A stretch of 64,000 nt of DNA from Desulfarculaceae bacterium (GCA_021737145.1 JAIPEN010000011.1:1-64000), one strand, 5' to 3'; positions 1 to 8,871 are shown, counted from the stretch's first letter. The notes: generated by a model not told the origin, from the letters alone. Program-made: numbers and translations.

Positions 1-468
1 GCCGCTCCGGCTGCTCCGGCCGCCGCGCCCGCCGCCGACGCCAAGCCCGCCGCCGCGGCGGCCCCCGCCGCTCCGGCCGCCGACGCCGAGGCCGATGCCA
101 AGGCCAAGGCCGAAGCCGCCGCCAAGGGCAAGGCCGACGCCGAAGCCGCCAAGAAGGCCGAAGCCGCCGCCGCCGAGGCCGCCGCCGAGGCCGCCAAGAA
201 GGCCGAGCTGGACAAAAAGCTCAAGGAAGAAGCCGACCGTCAGGCGGCCAAGGACCAGGAGCTGGCCGAGCTGCAGGCCCTCAGGGCCAAGCGGCGCGAG
301 GAGCGCATGGCGCACCAGGCCGACTACGACCTGGACGAGTACGAGGACGAGGAAGACGTGGAATACGGCGACCCCAGGCCCGCCGGCGTGGCTGGCCCCG
401 ATGCCGTGTTCATCGAAAAGTCCCTGCTTCGCTGGCGCGCCCGCGGCGACGGGGTTATGCGCAAGTAA
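1..468 (+). CDS. C-terminal part of an unidentified CODH/ACS-cluster protein with Ala/Lys-rich linker and conserved tail (5' truncated)
   Basis: The window opens inside this gene; frame 1 is open to a TAA at 466-468 (155 visible residues). Residues 1-75 are almost pure Ala, Pro, Lys, Glu and Asp; 75-120 are charged and probably helical (KKLKEEADRQ, then an acidic DLDEYEDEED stretch). The last 34 residues (from about 122) form a compact tail containing PRPAGVAGPDA and LLRWRARG. The same tail ends AcsE at 6411-7592, with 26 of 31 aligned residues identical. The catalytic part lies upstream of the window, so the function cannot be read directly. Because acsD (small corrinoid protein subunit) is missing between acsC and acsE, this could be a tailed AcsD; that is inference only. 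A terminator follows the stop. Confidence 0.75.
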   Translation, partial: AAPAAPAAAPAADAKPAAAAAPAAPAADAEADAKAKAEAAAKGKADAEAAKKAEAAAAEAAAEAAKKAELDKKLKEEADRQAAKDQELAELQALRAKRREERMAHQADYDLDEYEDEEDVEYGDPRPAGVAGPDAVFIEKSLLRWRARGDGVMRK

Positions 469-469
469 C

Positions 470-500
470 AAAGCGGGCCTCCCCCGGGGGCCCGGCTTTT
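470..500 (+). terminator. Intrinsic terminator after the tail-bearing gene
   Basis: A GC-rich hairpin (AAAGC-GGGCC ... GGCCC-GGCTTT, with small mismatches around a CCCCCGGGGG centre) begins two bases after the TAA and ends in TTTT. It separates the first gene from acsA, so acsA probably has its own promoter or receives partial read-through. Confidence 0.6.
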
Positions 501-615
501 GAGCCATATAGCACGCGCCGGCAATTGGGAGGGCTGGCGCTAAACGAAAAAAGGACAGGTTCTAAAGAGAGGGGGCGCAAGCCAACCCTATGAGAAAGAA
601 GAGGAGGAACCTCTG

Positions 616-2664
616 ATGTCCGCAGACGAGATTAAGAAGGCCGCACCCAAGAAGGCAAAAGTGGCCAATCCCAAGGAAGTCAGCGTAGACCCGGCTACCA
701 TTCAAATGCTGGCCAAAGCCCATGCTGACGAGGTCGAGACCATTTTCGACCGCGCCATTACCATGAAACCCTGCAACATCGGCGAGCAGGGCACCTGCTG
801 CAAGAATTGCTCCCAGGGCCCCTGCCGCCTGCCTCTGCCCAAGAAGGGCATCGAAGGCGTCGACACCCGCAAGGGCCTGTGTGGCGCCACCCCCGAAACC
901 ATTGCCGCTCGCAACTTCGCGCGCATGGTGGCCGCCGGCGCCGCCGCCCACTCCGACCATGGCCGCGGCGTGGCCGAGGTTTTCGTGGCCGCCGCCCGCC
1001 GCGACACCGATGACTACGGCATCGTGGACATCGAAAAGTTGCTGCACGTCGCGCCCCTGTTCAACGTTGGCACCACCGTCCTGGTGGAAAACGAAGCCGG
1101 CGAAAAGGTGGAGCAGGACCGCGACATCTACGACATCGCCGAGGAAGTGGCCGTCAAGGCCCTGGGCGAGTGGGGCAGGCAGGAAGGCGAGATCTACTAC
1201 GCCAAGCGCGCCCCCGAGGCCCGTTACGAGCTGTGGAAAGAGCTGGACGTGGTCCCGCGCGGCATCGACCGCGAGATCGTGGAGATCATGCACCGCACCC
1301 ACATGGGCGTGGACCAGGACTACAAGAACATCATCAAGCAGTGCTCCCGGGCCGCCCTGGGCGACGGTTGGGGCGGTTCCATGATCGCCACCGACCTGCA
1401 GGACATCATGTTCGGCACTCCTTATCCCACCCAGGGCGAGATCAACCTGGGCGTCCTGAAGGCCGAACACGTCAACATCATCGTGCACGGCCACGAGCCG
1501 CTGCTCTCGGAGATGATCGTGGTGGCCAGCCAGGACCCGGAGATGCTCTCCTACGCCGAGTCCAAGGGCGCCCACGGCATCACCCTGGCCGGCATGTGCT
1601 GCACCGCCAACGAGATCCTGATGCGTCACGGCCTGCCCATCGCGGGTAACTACCTGCAGCAGGAACTGGCCATCGTCACCGGCGCCGTCGACGCCATGGT
1701 GGTCGACGTGCAGTGCATCATGGAAAACATCGCCAACGTGGCCGACTGCTACCACACCAAGGTCATCACCACCAACCCGCGGGCCATGATGGAATCGGGC
1801 CACACGGTGCACATCGAGTTCGACGAGCACCACGCTCTGGAAGACGCCAAGAAGATCGTCAAGGAAGCCATTGACAACTTCCCCAACCGTCATGCCGAGC
1901 CCCTGATCCCCAACGCCAAGGAAAAGATGGTCGCCGGCTTCAGCGACGAGTCCATCAAGTACCACCTGGGTGGCACCTTCCGCGGTTCCTACGTGCCTCT
2001 GAACGACAACATCATCAACGGCCGCATCCGGGGCATCGCCGGCGTGGTGGGTTGCAACAACGCCCGCACCGTGCACGACAGCTCGCACCTGATCATCGTC
2101 CGCGAGCTGCTCAAGAACGACGTCATCGTGCTGACCACCGGTTGTAACGCCATGGCTTGCGGCAAGGCCGGCCTGCTCTCCCCCGAGTCGGCAGCGGTCT
2201 ACTGCGGCGCCGGCTTGGCCGAGGTCTGCGAGACGGTGGGCATCCCGCCGGTGCTGCACCTGGGCTCCTGCGTGGACAACAGCCGCATCCTCACCGCGGC
2301 CACCGAGGTGGTCAAGGCTGGCGGCCTGGGCAAGGACATCAGCGATCTGCCCGCGGCCGGTTCCGCCCCCGAGTGGATGAGCGAGAAGGCCATCAGCATC
2401 GGGCACTACTTCGTGGCCAGCGGTGTCTACACCGTGTTCGGCGTGGGCCTGCCGGTCACCGGCGCGCCGCGCTTCCAGAAGTACCTGTTCGAGGAGCTGG
2501 AGGACATCTACGGCGGCAAGTGGGATCTGGAAGTGGATCCCTACGAGCACGCCCGCAAGATGATCGCCCATATTGACAAGAAGCGCGCCGCCCTGGGCCT
2601 GGACAAGCAGAAGGAGCGCGTGCTGATGGACATGGCCGACCGGCAGAAGCTGGACGCGGCGTAG
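616..2664 (+). CDS. acsA: Carbon monoxide dehydrogenase catalytic subunit (CODH/ACS beta subunit)
   Basis: Interconverts CO2 and CO; in the CODH/ACS complex it supplies CO through a tunnel to acetyl-CoA synthase. 682 residues, normal for the family. N-terminal Fe-S cluster cysteines are visible as C53, C61, C62, C65, C70 and C89. C-cluster candidates are HGHEP (about 291-295), C329 in GMCCTANE, C367, C480 in VVGCNNA, C510 in TTGCNAMACGKAG and C552 in LGSCVDNSR. The interval between the last two is about eight residues shorter than I recall for monofunctional CooS enzymes. The ATG follows a strong GGAGGA ribosome site and overlaps the stop of a chance eight-codon frame. acsB starts 30 nt downstream, so the two are surely co-transcribed. 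Confidence 0.97.
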   Translation: MSADEIKKAAPKKAKVANPKEVSVDPATIQMLAKAHADEVETIFDRAITMKPCNIGEQGTCCKNCSQGPCRLPLPKKGIEGVDTRKGLCGATPETIAARNFARMVAAGAAAHSDHGRGVAEVFVAAARRDTDDYGIVDIEKLLHVAPLFNVGTTVLVENEAGEKVEQDRDIYDIAEEVAVKALGEWGRQEGEIYYAKRAPEARYELWKELDVVPRGIDREIVEIMHRTHMGVDQDYKNIIKQCSRAALGDGWGGSMIATDLQDIMFGTPYPTQGEINLGVLKAEHVNIIVHGHEPLLSEMIVVASQDPEMLSYAESKGAHGITLAGMCCTANEILMRHGLPIAGNYLQQELAIVTGAVDAMVVDVQCIMENIANVADCYHTKVITTNPRAMMESGHTVHIEFDEHHALEDAKKIVKEAIDNFPNRHAEPLIPNAKEKMVAGFSDESIKYHLGGTFRGSYVPLNDNIINGRIRGIAGVVGCNNARTVHDSSHLIIVRELLKNDVIVLTTGCNAMACGKAGLLSPESAAVYCGAGLAEVCETVGIPPVLHLGSCVDNSRILTAATEVVKAGGLGKDISDLPAAGSAPEWMSEKAISIGHYFVASGVYTVFGVGLPVTGAPRFQKYLFEELEDIYGGKWDLEVDPYEHARKMIAHIDKKRAALGLDKQKERVLMDMADRQKLDAA

Positions 2665-2694
2665 GCCCGTCAGGGAGAAAGGGGACAATAGGAA

Positions 2695-4941
2695 ATGTCC
2701 AAACTAGTAGCATTCGCCGCTATCCAAGGCGCGTACAATATCGTTGCCAAGGTGGAGGGTCTCTACGAGCGGGCCCTGGAGCAGTATGGGCCCGAGCAGA
2801 AGCTCGAGTTCCCCAACACCGCTTACTACCTTCCCATCATCTACTCCTTGCTGGGCATCCCGGTTAAGGATCTGGCCAGCGCCAAGCGGCCTCTGGAAAT
2901 CGCCCGTTCGCTGCTGCCGAGCCACGTGCAGCGCGCCACGCACCTGCCCTACCTCGGGCCCTTGCTGGACGCGGGCATGGCCACTCTGTTCGCCGAGGAA
3001 ATCGCCGAGTCCATCCGCTACGTGGATGACCCGGACTTCTACACCCTCGGCGAGGACTGCGAAGTGGTCAAGGACGCCGAGGGCAAGGTGGATTGGGCCA
3101 AGTCCAAGATCTGGTTGGGCGCGGCCGACGACACCATCATGCGTAAGCGCGGCGTTGAGTTCGTGGACGGTTCGGCTCCTGGCTTCGCGGCCATCGTTGG
3201 CTCGGCTCCTTCCAAGGAGGTCGCCAAGGACATCTGCGAAGAGTACCAGCGCCGCAACCTCTACGTGTTCATGGCCGCCAACCAGAACGGCACCACCGTC
3301 ACCGAGCAGCTCTGCGAGGCCGACGTGCAGGTGGGCTGGGGCACCCGCTTGGTGCCCTTCGGGCCCGACATCAGCGCCGCGGTCTTCGCGCTTGGCTTCG
3401 CCAACCGCGCGGCCATGGCCTTTGGTGGCGTAACTCCCGGCGACTATCGCCGCATCCTCATGTACAACAAGGACCGCGTCTTCGCCTTTGTCAACGCACT
3501 GGGCGAGGTCAACGCGGAGTGGGCGGCCAACGCGGCCGGCTGCGTGAACTGGGGCTTCCCCACCATCGCCGACACCGACATCCCCGAGATCCTGCCCACC
3601 GGCGTGTGCACCTACGAGCACGTGGTGGCCAACGTGGGTCACGCGGACATGGTTCAGAAGTCGGTGGAGGTGCGCGGCCTCAAGACGGTCATCACCAAGG
3701 TCGACATCCCGCTGAGCTACGGCGCGGCCTTCGAGGGCGAGCGCATCCGCAAAGACGACCTGTTCGTGGAGTTCGGCGGCGGCAAGACCCAGATGACCGA
3801 GCTGGTGGAAATGGCCGAGATGGACGAGATCGACGACGGCAAGATCACCGTGGTCGGCAAGGACATCACCGACCTCGGCGACGAGGGCGGCCGTTTGCCC
3901 ATGGGTATCTCGGTCAAGGTGGCCGGGCGCAAGATGCAGAGCGACTTCGAGCCCATCCTGGAGCGCCAGATTCACCACCTGATCAACTACGCCCAGGGCG
4001 TGATGCACATCGGACAGCGCGACATCTCCTGGGTGCGCCTGGGCCGTCCGGCGGTGGAAAAGGGCTTCGAGCTCAAGCACGTCGGCCAGATCATCCACGA
4101 CATGTTCCACAAGGACTTCGGCAGCATCCTGGACAAGGTCGAGGTGACCATCCTCACCGAGGAAAAGGAAGTCGAAGAGTTCACCAAGAAGGCTCGCGCG
4201 GCCTACAAGACCCGCGACGAGCGCGTGGAAAACATGACTGACGAGGGCGTGGAGACCTACTACTCCTGCACCCTGTGCCAGTCCTTCGCCCCCACCCACG
4301 TCTGCGTGGTCAGCCCCGAGCGCACCGGCCTCTGCGGCGCCTACAACTGGTTCGACTGCAAGGCCTCCTACGAAATCAACCCCACCGGTCCCAACCAGCC
4401 CATCGAAAAGGGCGAATGCACCGACGCGGTGCTGGGCAACTGGAAGGGCGTCAATGAGTTCGTGTCCAAGGCCTCGCGCGGCGCGGTGGAAAGCTACAAC
4501 TTCTACAGCATCATCAACGAGCCCATGACCACCTGCGGTTGCTGCGAGTGCATCGCTGCGGTGTTGCCCGCCTGCAACGGCATCATGACCGTGCATCGCG
4601 ACTACACCGGCGAGACTCCCTGCGGCATGAAGTTCACCACCCTGGCCGGCGTCATGGGCGGCGGGCAGAGCAGCCCGGGCTTCGTGGGGCACTCCAAGTA
4701 CAACATCATCCAGCGCAAGTACGTCGCCGGCGACGGCGGCCTGCTCAGGATGGTGTGGATGCCCAAGAGCCTGAAGGACGAGCTGGAAGAGGGCCTCAAG
4801 CGCCGCGGTGAAGAGATGGGCGTGCCGGATCTGATCGACAAGATCGCCGACGAGACGGTGGGCATCGACGAAGCCACGGTTCTGGAGTATCTCCAGAAGG
4901 TGGGTCACCCCGCCGTGGAGATGGATCCCATCACCGGCTAA
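2695..4941 (+). CDS. acsB: CO-methylating acetyl-CoA synthase (ACS alpha subunit)
   Basis: Condenses CO, a corrinoid-bound methyl group and CoA into acetyl-CoA at the Ni-Ni-[4Fe-4S] A-cluster. 748 residues. The cubane ligands are C525, C528, C537 and C547 (CTLCQSFAPTHVC then GLCG), and the distal-nickel Cys-Gly-Cys is C614-G615-C616. The spacing equals that of the Moorella thermoacetica enzyme (C506/509/518/528 and C595/597), shifted by a constant 19 residues. C617 follows the CGC motif, where I recall Phe in Moorella. The N-terminal half carries the CODH-contact region. It lies between acsA and acsC; a stable hairpin, not a terminator, separates it from acsC. Confidence 0.97.
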   Translation: MSKLVAFAAIQGAYNIVAKVEGLYERALEQYGPEQKLEFPNTAYYLPIIYSLLGIPVKDLASAKRPLEIARSLLPSHVQRATHLPYLGPLLDAGMATLFAEEIAESIRYVDDPDFYTLGEDCEVVKDAEGKVDWAKSKIWLGAADDTIMRKRGVEFVDGSAPGFAAIVGSAPSKEVAKDICEEYQRRNLYVFMAANQNGTTVTEQLCEADVQVGWGTRLVPFGPDISAAVFALGFANRAAMAFGGVTPGDYRRILMYNKDRVFAFVNALGEVNAEWAANAAGCVNWGFPTIADTDIPEILPTGVCTYEHVVANVGHADMVQKSVEVRGLKTVITKVDIPLSYGAAFEGERIRKDDLFVEFGGGKTQMTELVEMAEMDEIDDGKITVVGKDITDLGDEGGRLPMGISVKVAGRKMQSDFEPILERQIHHLINYAQGVMHIGQRDISWVRLGRPAVEKGFELKHVGQIIHDMFHKDFGSILDKVEVTILTEEKEVEEFTKKARAAYKTRDERVENMTDEGVETYYSCTLCQSFAPTHVCVVSPERTGLCGAYNWFDCKASYEINPTGPNQPIEKGECTDAVLGNWKGVNEFVSKASRGAVESYNFYSIINEPMTTCGCCECIAAVLPACNGIMTVHRDYTGETPCGMKFTTLAGVMGGGQSSPGFVGHSKYNIIQRKYVAGDGGLLRMVWMPKSLKDELEEGLKRRGEEMGVPDLIDKIADETVGIDEATVLEYLQKVGHPAVEMDPITG

Positions 4942-4956
4942 ACAAGCGAACCCGAC

Positions 4957-4980
4957 GCGGGGGCTCTCCGGAGCCCCCGC
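4957..4980 (+). other. Perfect intercistronic hairpin between acsB and acsC
   Basis: GCGGGGGCTC and GAGCCCCCGC form a perfect 10-bp stem with a TCCG tetraloop, 16 nt after the acsB stop. There is no T-run, so it is more likely an mRNA-stabilising or processing hairpin (3' protection of acsAB mRNA) than a terminator. Confidence 0.6.
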
Positions 4981-5028
4981 GATAAACCCACTTGGCACAC
5001 AAGCAGGTTTCTCGGGAAGGAGAGAACC

Positions 5029-6375
5029 ATGGCCCTAACCGGCATTCAGATATTCAAACTTCTCCCCAAAACCAACTGCGGGGAGTGCGGGGTGCCCACC
5101 TGCCTGGCCTTTGCCATGAACTTGGCGGCAGGCAAGGCGGAGCTGGACGCGTGCCCTTACGTGTCCGAAGAGGCCCGTGAGCAGTTGGCCGAGGCCAGCG
5201 CGCCCCCCATCCGGCCGCTGACCGTGGGTGTTGGCGACACGGCGGTCAAGATCGGCGGAGAAACGGTCTTGTTCCGTCATGAGAAAACCTTCTTCAATCC
5301 TCCGGGCATCGCCGGCCGCGTCGCTGACGACGACGCCGACATCGCCGGCAAGGTGAAGAAGTGGACCGAGTTCCAGTACGAGCGCGTGGGTCTGAACCTG
5401 CGTCCCGAGCTGGTCTTTGTGGAGTGCGTCAGCGGCGACGCCGGCAAGTTCGAAGCCGCGGTCAAGGCCGTGGTGGACAACAGCGACCTGTCGCTGATCC
5501 TTTGTTGCGAGGACCCCGAGGTCATGGCCCCGGTGGCCGCCGCCTTTAAAGACAAGAACCCTCTGCTCTACGCCGCCACCGGCGCCAACGCGGACAAGAT
5601 GAGCGCCATCGCCGGCGAGCACGGTCTGCCCCTGGCCATCCGCGCGGTCGACATCGACGAGGCCATCGAGCTCAGCGACGAGCTGACCGATGCCGGGCAC
5701 AAGGACCTGGTAATCGACAGCGGCGCCCGCGACCTGGCCGGTGCTTTCCAGGACCAGATCGCCCTCCGGCGTTCGGCCCTGTTGGAGCAGAACCGCACCC
5801 TGGGCTTCCCCACCATCTGCTTTGCCAACGCCATGGGCGAGACCCTGGACGAGCAGGTGGCGGCCGCGGCCATGCTGGTGGCCAAGTACGCCGGCATCAT
5901 CGTGCTGGACGACCTGACCTCCGAGGTGGTTTTCCCGCTGCTGCTGGAGCGCCTCAACATCTACACCGACCCCCAGCGCCCCATGACCGTGACCGAGGGC
6001 ATCTACGAAGTCGGCGGTCCCAACGCCGACAGCCCGCTGTTGATCACCACCAACTTCTCGCTGACCTACTTCATCGTCAGCGGCGAGATCGAGGGCTCCC
6101 GGGTCCCGTCCTGGCTGCTGATCAAGGACACCGAGGGTCTGAGCGTCATGACCGCCTGGGCCGCCGGCAAGTTCTCCGGCGACGATGTGGGCATGTTCGT
6201 CAAGAAGATCGGGGTGGAAGAAAAGGTAAGCCACAAGTCCCTGGTGATTCCCGGCTACGCCGCGGCCATCGCCGGTGACGTGGAGGAGGAGCTGCCCGGT
6301 TGGAACATCCAGGTGGGCCCCCGCGAGGCAGCGCACCTGACCAAGTTCCTCAAGGAGTGGACGCCTGACAAGTAG
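5029..6375 (+). CDS. acsC: Corrinoid iron-sulfur protein large (gamma) subunit
   Basis: Carries the methyl group on a cobamide from methyl-tetrahydrofolate (delivered by AcsE) to acetyl-CoA synthase. 448 residues, the expected length. The N-terminal [4Fe-4S] ligands C17, C20, C25 and C42 (NCGECGVPTC ... ACPY) stand at the positions known for the Moorella subunit. The central TIM barrel and C-terminal corrinoid-binding part follow. The ATG at 5029 is preceded by GGAGAG. The gene sits between acsB and acsE; its obligate small partner AcsD is not encoded between acsA and acsE and must lie elsewhere. Confidence 0.95.
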   Translation: MALTGIQIFKLLPKTNCGECGVPTCLAFAMNLAAGKAELDACPYVSEEAREQLAEASAPPIRPLTVGVGDTAVKIGGETVLFRHEKTFFNPPGIAGRVADDDADIAGKVKKWTEFQYERVGLNLRPELVFVECVSGDAGKFEAAVKAVVDNSDLSLILCCEDPEVMAPVAAAFKDKNPLLYAATGANADKMSAIAGEHGLPLAIRAVDIDEAIELSDELTDAGHKDLVIDSGARDLAGAFQDQIALRRSALLEQNRTLGFPTICFANAMGETLDEQVAAAAMLVAKYAGIIVLDDLTSEVVFPLLLERLNIYTDPQRPMTVTEGIYEVGGPNADSPLLITTNFSLTYFIVSGEIEGSRVPSWLLIKDTEGLSVMTAWAAGKFSGDDVGMFVKKIGVEEKVSHKSLVIPGYAAAIAGDVEEELPGWNIQVGPREAAHLTKFLKEWTPDK

Positions 6376-6410
6376 GCATCGGCTCCTTGCCGAATTGAAG
6401 AGGGGAACCC

Positions 6411-7592
6411 ATGAAGACCATAGGTGAAAACCTAAACGTAATTAAAAAAGAGTGCGGGCAGGCCTTCAAGGACCGCAACCCCGAGCCCATCCAGAAGTTG
6501 GCCCTGGCCGAGAAGGCCGCCGGGGTTACTTATATCGACATCAACCTGGGACCGGCACGCAAGGGCGGCCCCGAGCTGATGCAGTGGGTGGTCCAGACCG
6601 TGCAGGAAGTGGTGCCCGACGTGCCCCTGGCCCTGGACACTTCCAACATCGAAGCCATCGAGGCCGGCCTGGAGGTGCACAAAGGCACCGCCCTGGTCAA
6701 CTCGGTCATGGCCCGTCCCGAGCGCTACACCGTGATGTGGCCCATCGTGGCCAAGTACGAGGCCGAGGCCGTGGCCCTGCTCTGGGGCCCCGACGGTCTG
6801 CCCCGTGACGCCAACGAGCGCTCCGCCCTGTGCGTGGAGCTGTGCTACGCGGCCAACGAGCTGGGCATTCCCAACGAGAAGCTGTTCGTCGACCCCATCG
6901 TGACCCCGCTGAACATTCAGCAGGAACAGCTCATGAACAACCTGGAGTTCTGCGAGATGCTCCAGGACATCTGCCCCGGCGCAGAGAGCACCAACGGCCT
7001 TTCCAACATCTCCAACGGCACCCCCTGGCGCGAGCCCCTGAACCATATCTTCATGATCATGATGGAGCGCAGAGGCATGACCAGCTCCATCGTGGACTAC
7101 GAGGACAAGCTGATCATGCAGATCGCCCAGGGCCACCACCAGAACCTGGTGGACATCGTGCACGGAGTCATGGACGGCCAGATCAATGATCCCAACGAGG
7201 TGGACCCGGGCATCGGCCGCACTTACGTGGCCGGCTCCCTGGCAATCCTGGGCAAGATCCTCTACTCCGACTCCTGGTTCCAGATCGACGGCGGCTCCAC
7301 TCCCGAGGAGATGGAAGCGTTCGCCGAGGCTTATGAAAAGGAGCAGGGTGGTGGCGCCGAGCCCGAGGCGGCCCCCGAGCCCGAGCCCGAGCCCAAGCAG
7401 GAGACCATCGAGGTCAAGCCCGAGGCCAAGGCCGAGGCCAAGCCTCCCCGCCGCCGCCGCAAGAAGAAGAAGAAGAACGAAGAGTACGGCGAGCCGCGGC
7501 CTGCCGGCGTGGCCGGACCCGACGCCGAGTACATCGAAAAGACCTTGCTGCGTTGGCGCGCCCGCGGAAATGGCGTGACTCTGGGCAAGTAA
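6411..7592 (+). CDS. acsE: Methyltetrahydrofolate:corrinoid iron-sulfur protein methyltransferase with an unusual C-terminal extension
   Basis: Transfers the methyl group of methyl-tetrahydrofolate to the corrinoid iron-sulfur protein. Residues 1-300 are the pterin-binding TIM barrel (YIDINLGPARKG, ALDTSN, GLSNISNGTP motifs). The enzyme is normally about 260-270 residues; this one has 393. The extra part is a Pro/Glu-rich then Lys/Arg-rich linker (about 310-358, including RRRRKKKKK) and a 35-residue tail starting YGEPRPAGVAGPDA and containing LLRWRARG. That tail matches the end of the truncated gene at 1-468. Possible roles are docking to CODH/ACS or another scaffold, but none is shown by sequence. 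A strong terminator follows. Confidence 0.93.
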   Translation: MKTIGENLNVIKKECGQAFKDRNPEPIQKLALAEKAAGVTYIDINLGPARKGGPELMQWVVQTVQEVVPDVPLALDTSNIEAIEAGLEVHKGTALVNSVMARPERYTVMWPIVAKYEAEAVALLWGPDGLPRDANERSALCVELCYAANELGIPNEKLFVDPIVTPLNIQQEQLMNNLEFCEMLQDICPGAESTNGLSNISNGTPWREPLNHIFMIMMERRGMTSSIVDYEDKLIMQIAQGHHQNLVDIVHGVMDGQINDPNEVDPGIGRTYVAGSLAILGKILYSDSWFQIDGGSTPEEMEAFAEAYEKEQGGGAEPEAAPEPEPEPKQETIEVKPEAKAEAKPPRRRRKKKKKNEEYGEPRPAGVAGPDAEYIEKTLLRWRARGNGVTLGK

Positions 7593-7673
7593 GACATCAG
7601 CCGGCCGGAGCAATCCGGCCGCGGACGATCCCTCCCAGGGGCGCTCAAACGCCCCTCCCTCCCAAGGGACCCG

Positions 7674-7714
7674 GACCGGTGGATGGTTAACCCCCATCCA
7701 CCGGTCATTTTTTT
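7674..7714 (+). terminator. Intrinsic terminator of the CODH/ACS operon
   Basis: A perfect 13-bp stem (GACCGGTGGATGG at 7674-7686 with CCATCCACCGGTC at 7694-7706) is followed by a run of seven T. A weaker hairpin (AGGGGCG-CTCAAA-CGCCCCT, about 7638-7657) precedes it. It marks the end of acsABCE transcription. Confidence 0.88.
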
Positions 7715-7801
7715 GGCAAGCCTCCCAAGACTACTTATCGGGTATGATATAAGTCAGGCGAAGTAAGCACCCAAGGAACCCACCTTTGCGGAGCGGCTGA
7801 T

Positions 7802-8254
7802 ATGACTTGCACCAAGGCGTTATTCGCGCTGTCCCTCATACTGGGCCTGGCCTTGGCGGCCGCCCCCGCCCAGGCGAGGCTCACCTGCCCCCAGGCCAAC
7901 CAAGTGAGCAACCAGGACGGCCAATGGGCCGGGCCCGGCGGCTGGAGCCAGGACGGCGGGCTGGACCCCACCAGCTCGGCAAAGATAGAAAGCTTTTTTG
8001 GGGCCCTTTATCAAAAGGGGATGATGATCTGCCAGTACTACGTCACCGGTCACTATGGGGACGGCAAGTTCGCCCAGGTGACCAAGGCGGCTCCGGGCGC
8101 CCCCTTGCCGGTGTCGGGGATCTGGGAGTGTGAGTCCTGGTATCGCACCAATTGCGGTTGCAATGTTCCCGACCCCACGGCCTGCGCCTTTCCCCAAAAC
8201 TATGACAGCGGCGGCCCCCATATTGGCTACCCTTCGACGGGCGGCGTCCCATGA
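7802..8254 (+). CDS. Small exported Cys-containing protein of unknown function
   Basis: 150 residues. Residues 1-25 form a clear Sec signal peptide (basic start, ALFALSLILGLALAAA core, cleavage likely after AQA). The mature part is Gly/Pro/Trp-rich with several cysteines (LTCPQ, MICQYY, WECESW, NCGCNVPD, TACAF), suggesting disulfides in the periplasm. I do not recognise the family. GGAG lies about 10 nt upstream of the ATG. It is a single-gene unit after the acs terminator and converges with the methyltransferase at 8284. Confidence 0.7.
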   Translation: MTCTKALFALSLILGLALAAAPAQARLTCPQANQVSNQDGQWAGPGGWSQDGGLDPTSSAKIESFFGALYQKGMMICQYYVTGHYGDGKFAQVTKAAPGAPLPVSGIWECESWYRTNCGCNVPDPTACAFPQNYDSGGPHIGYPSTGGVP

Positions 8255-8283
8255 ACCGCTATTGGGCTTCGGCGTGGCCGGGT

Positions 8284-8871
8284 CTAGGCCCGGCGATACA
8301 GAGCCAGGTAGTTGAAGCCGAAGTCTTCCAGATGGGTGGGCGCGAAGCCGTGGGGCTTGAGGAGCTGGTCCATCTCCCGGGCCGGAATGCGCAGATGCTC
8401 CGGGGGGCCGAAGGACAGGTCCTTTAGCGAACAGTTGAGCACCGCCAGGCGTCCGCCGGGGCGCAGCACGCGCCGGATCTCGCCCAGCAGGCTGCCCTCG
8501 GCCAGGGTGAACTTGATCACGTGCAGCACCGTGGCCAGCAGGCACAGGTCCACCGAGCCGCCTTGCAGGGGCAGGGGAGAGCACAGGTCGGCCCGCACGG
8601 TGCAAAGCTGCCTCAGGCCCTGGTCATGGGCCTTGGCCTGCACCCCGGCCAGCAGGCGGCGGTCCTGGTCCAGGGCCCAAACCCGGCCCCGTGGCCCCAC
8701 CCCGCGGGCGGCCTCCAGGGCGTAGTCGCCCGGGCCGCAGCCCAGGTCGGCCACGGTCTGGCCAGGCTCGAGGTCTAAAAGCCGCCACAAGCGGGCGGCG
8801 TCCTGCATGGCGTAGCTGCTGGGTCCGCGCGGATGGGGCGTTGCCGTTTCCCGGCTGGTGGTGGCGTGCAT
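8284..8871 (-). CDS. Class I SAM-dependent methyltransferase
   Basis: Motif I VADLGCGPGDYALEAA, an acidic strand 2 end (WALDQDR) and the post-motif region VLRPGGRLAVLNC identify the Rossmann methyltransferase fold (methyltransferase 11/25-like). The substrate is unknown; the nearest relatives by eye are UbiE-like enzymes. The start at 8871 (MHATTSRET) is chosen because GGTGAGAG lies just upstream. An in-frame ATG at 8883 and a longer frame to 8931 lack ribosome sites. About 195 residues from the chosen start. It is convergent with the exported protein and upstream of the DUF5320 genes' 3' end. Confidence 0.75.
   Translation of the reverse strand: MHATTSRETATPHPRGPSSYAMQDAARLWRLLDLEPGQTVADLGCGPGDYALEAARGVGPRGRVWALDQDRRLLAGVQAKAHDQGLRQLCTVRADLCSPLPLQGGSVDLCLLATVLHVIKFTLAEGSLLGEIRRVLRPGGRLAVLNCSLKDLSFGPPEHLRIPAREMDQLLKPHGFAPTHLEDFGFNYLALYRRA

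Noticed and set aside
590-616. Eight-codon frame MRKKRRNL ending on the acsA start codon (possible leader peptide)
   Set aside because: It is built from the purine-rich ribosome-binding region itself; it lacks its own ribosome site and regulatory codons.
4957-4980. Terminator between acsB and acsC
   Set aside because: The hairpin is strong but has no T-run, and acsC follows with a normal ribosome site, so it is listed as a stabilising or processing hairpin.
562-4998. Very long open frames on the minus strand opposite acsA and acsB (about 700 codons each)
   Set aside because: They mirror the third-codon GC bias of the real genes, have no family motifs or ribosome sites, and overlap highly conserved enzymes completely. 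The same applies to long opposite frames under purL, leuC, ilvB, the M16 peptidase, tctAB and the mutase genes.
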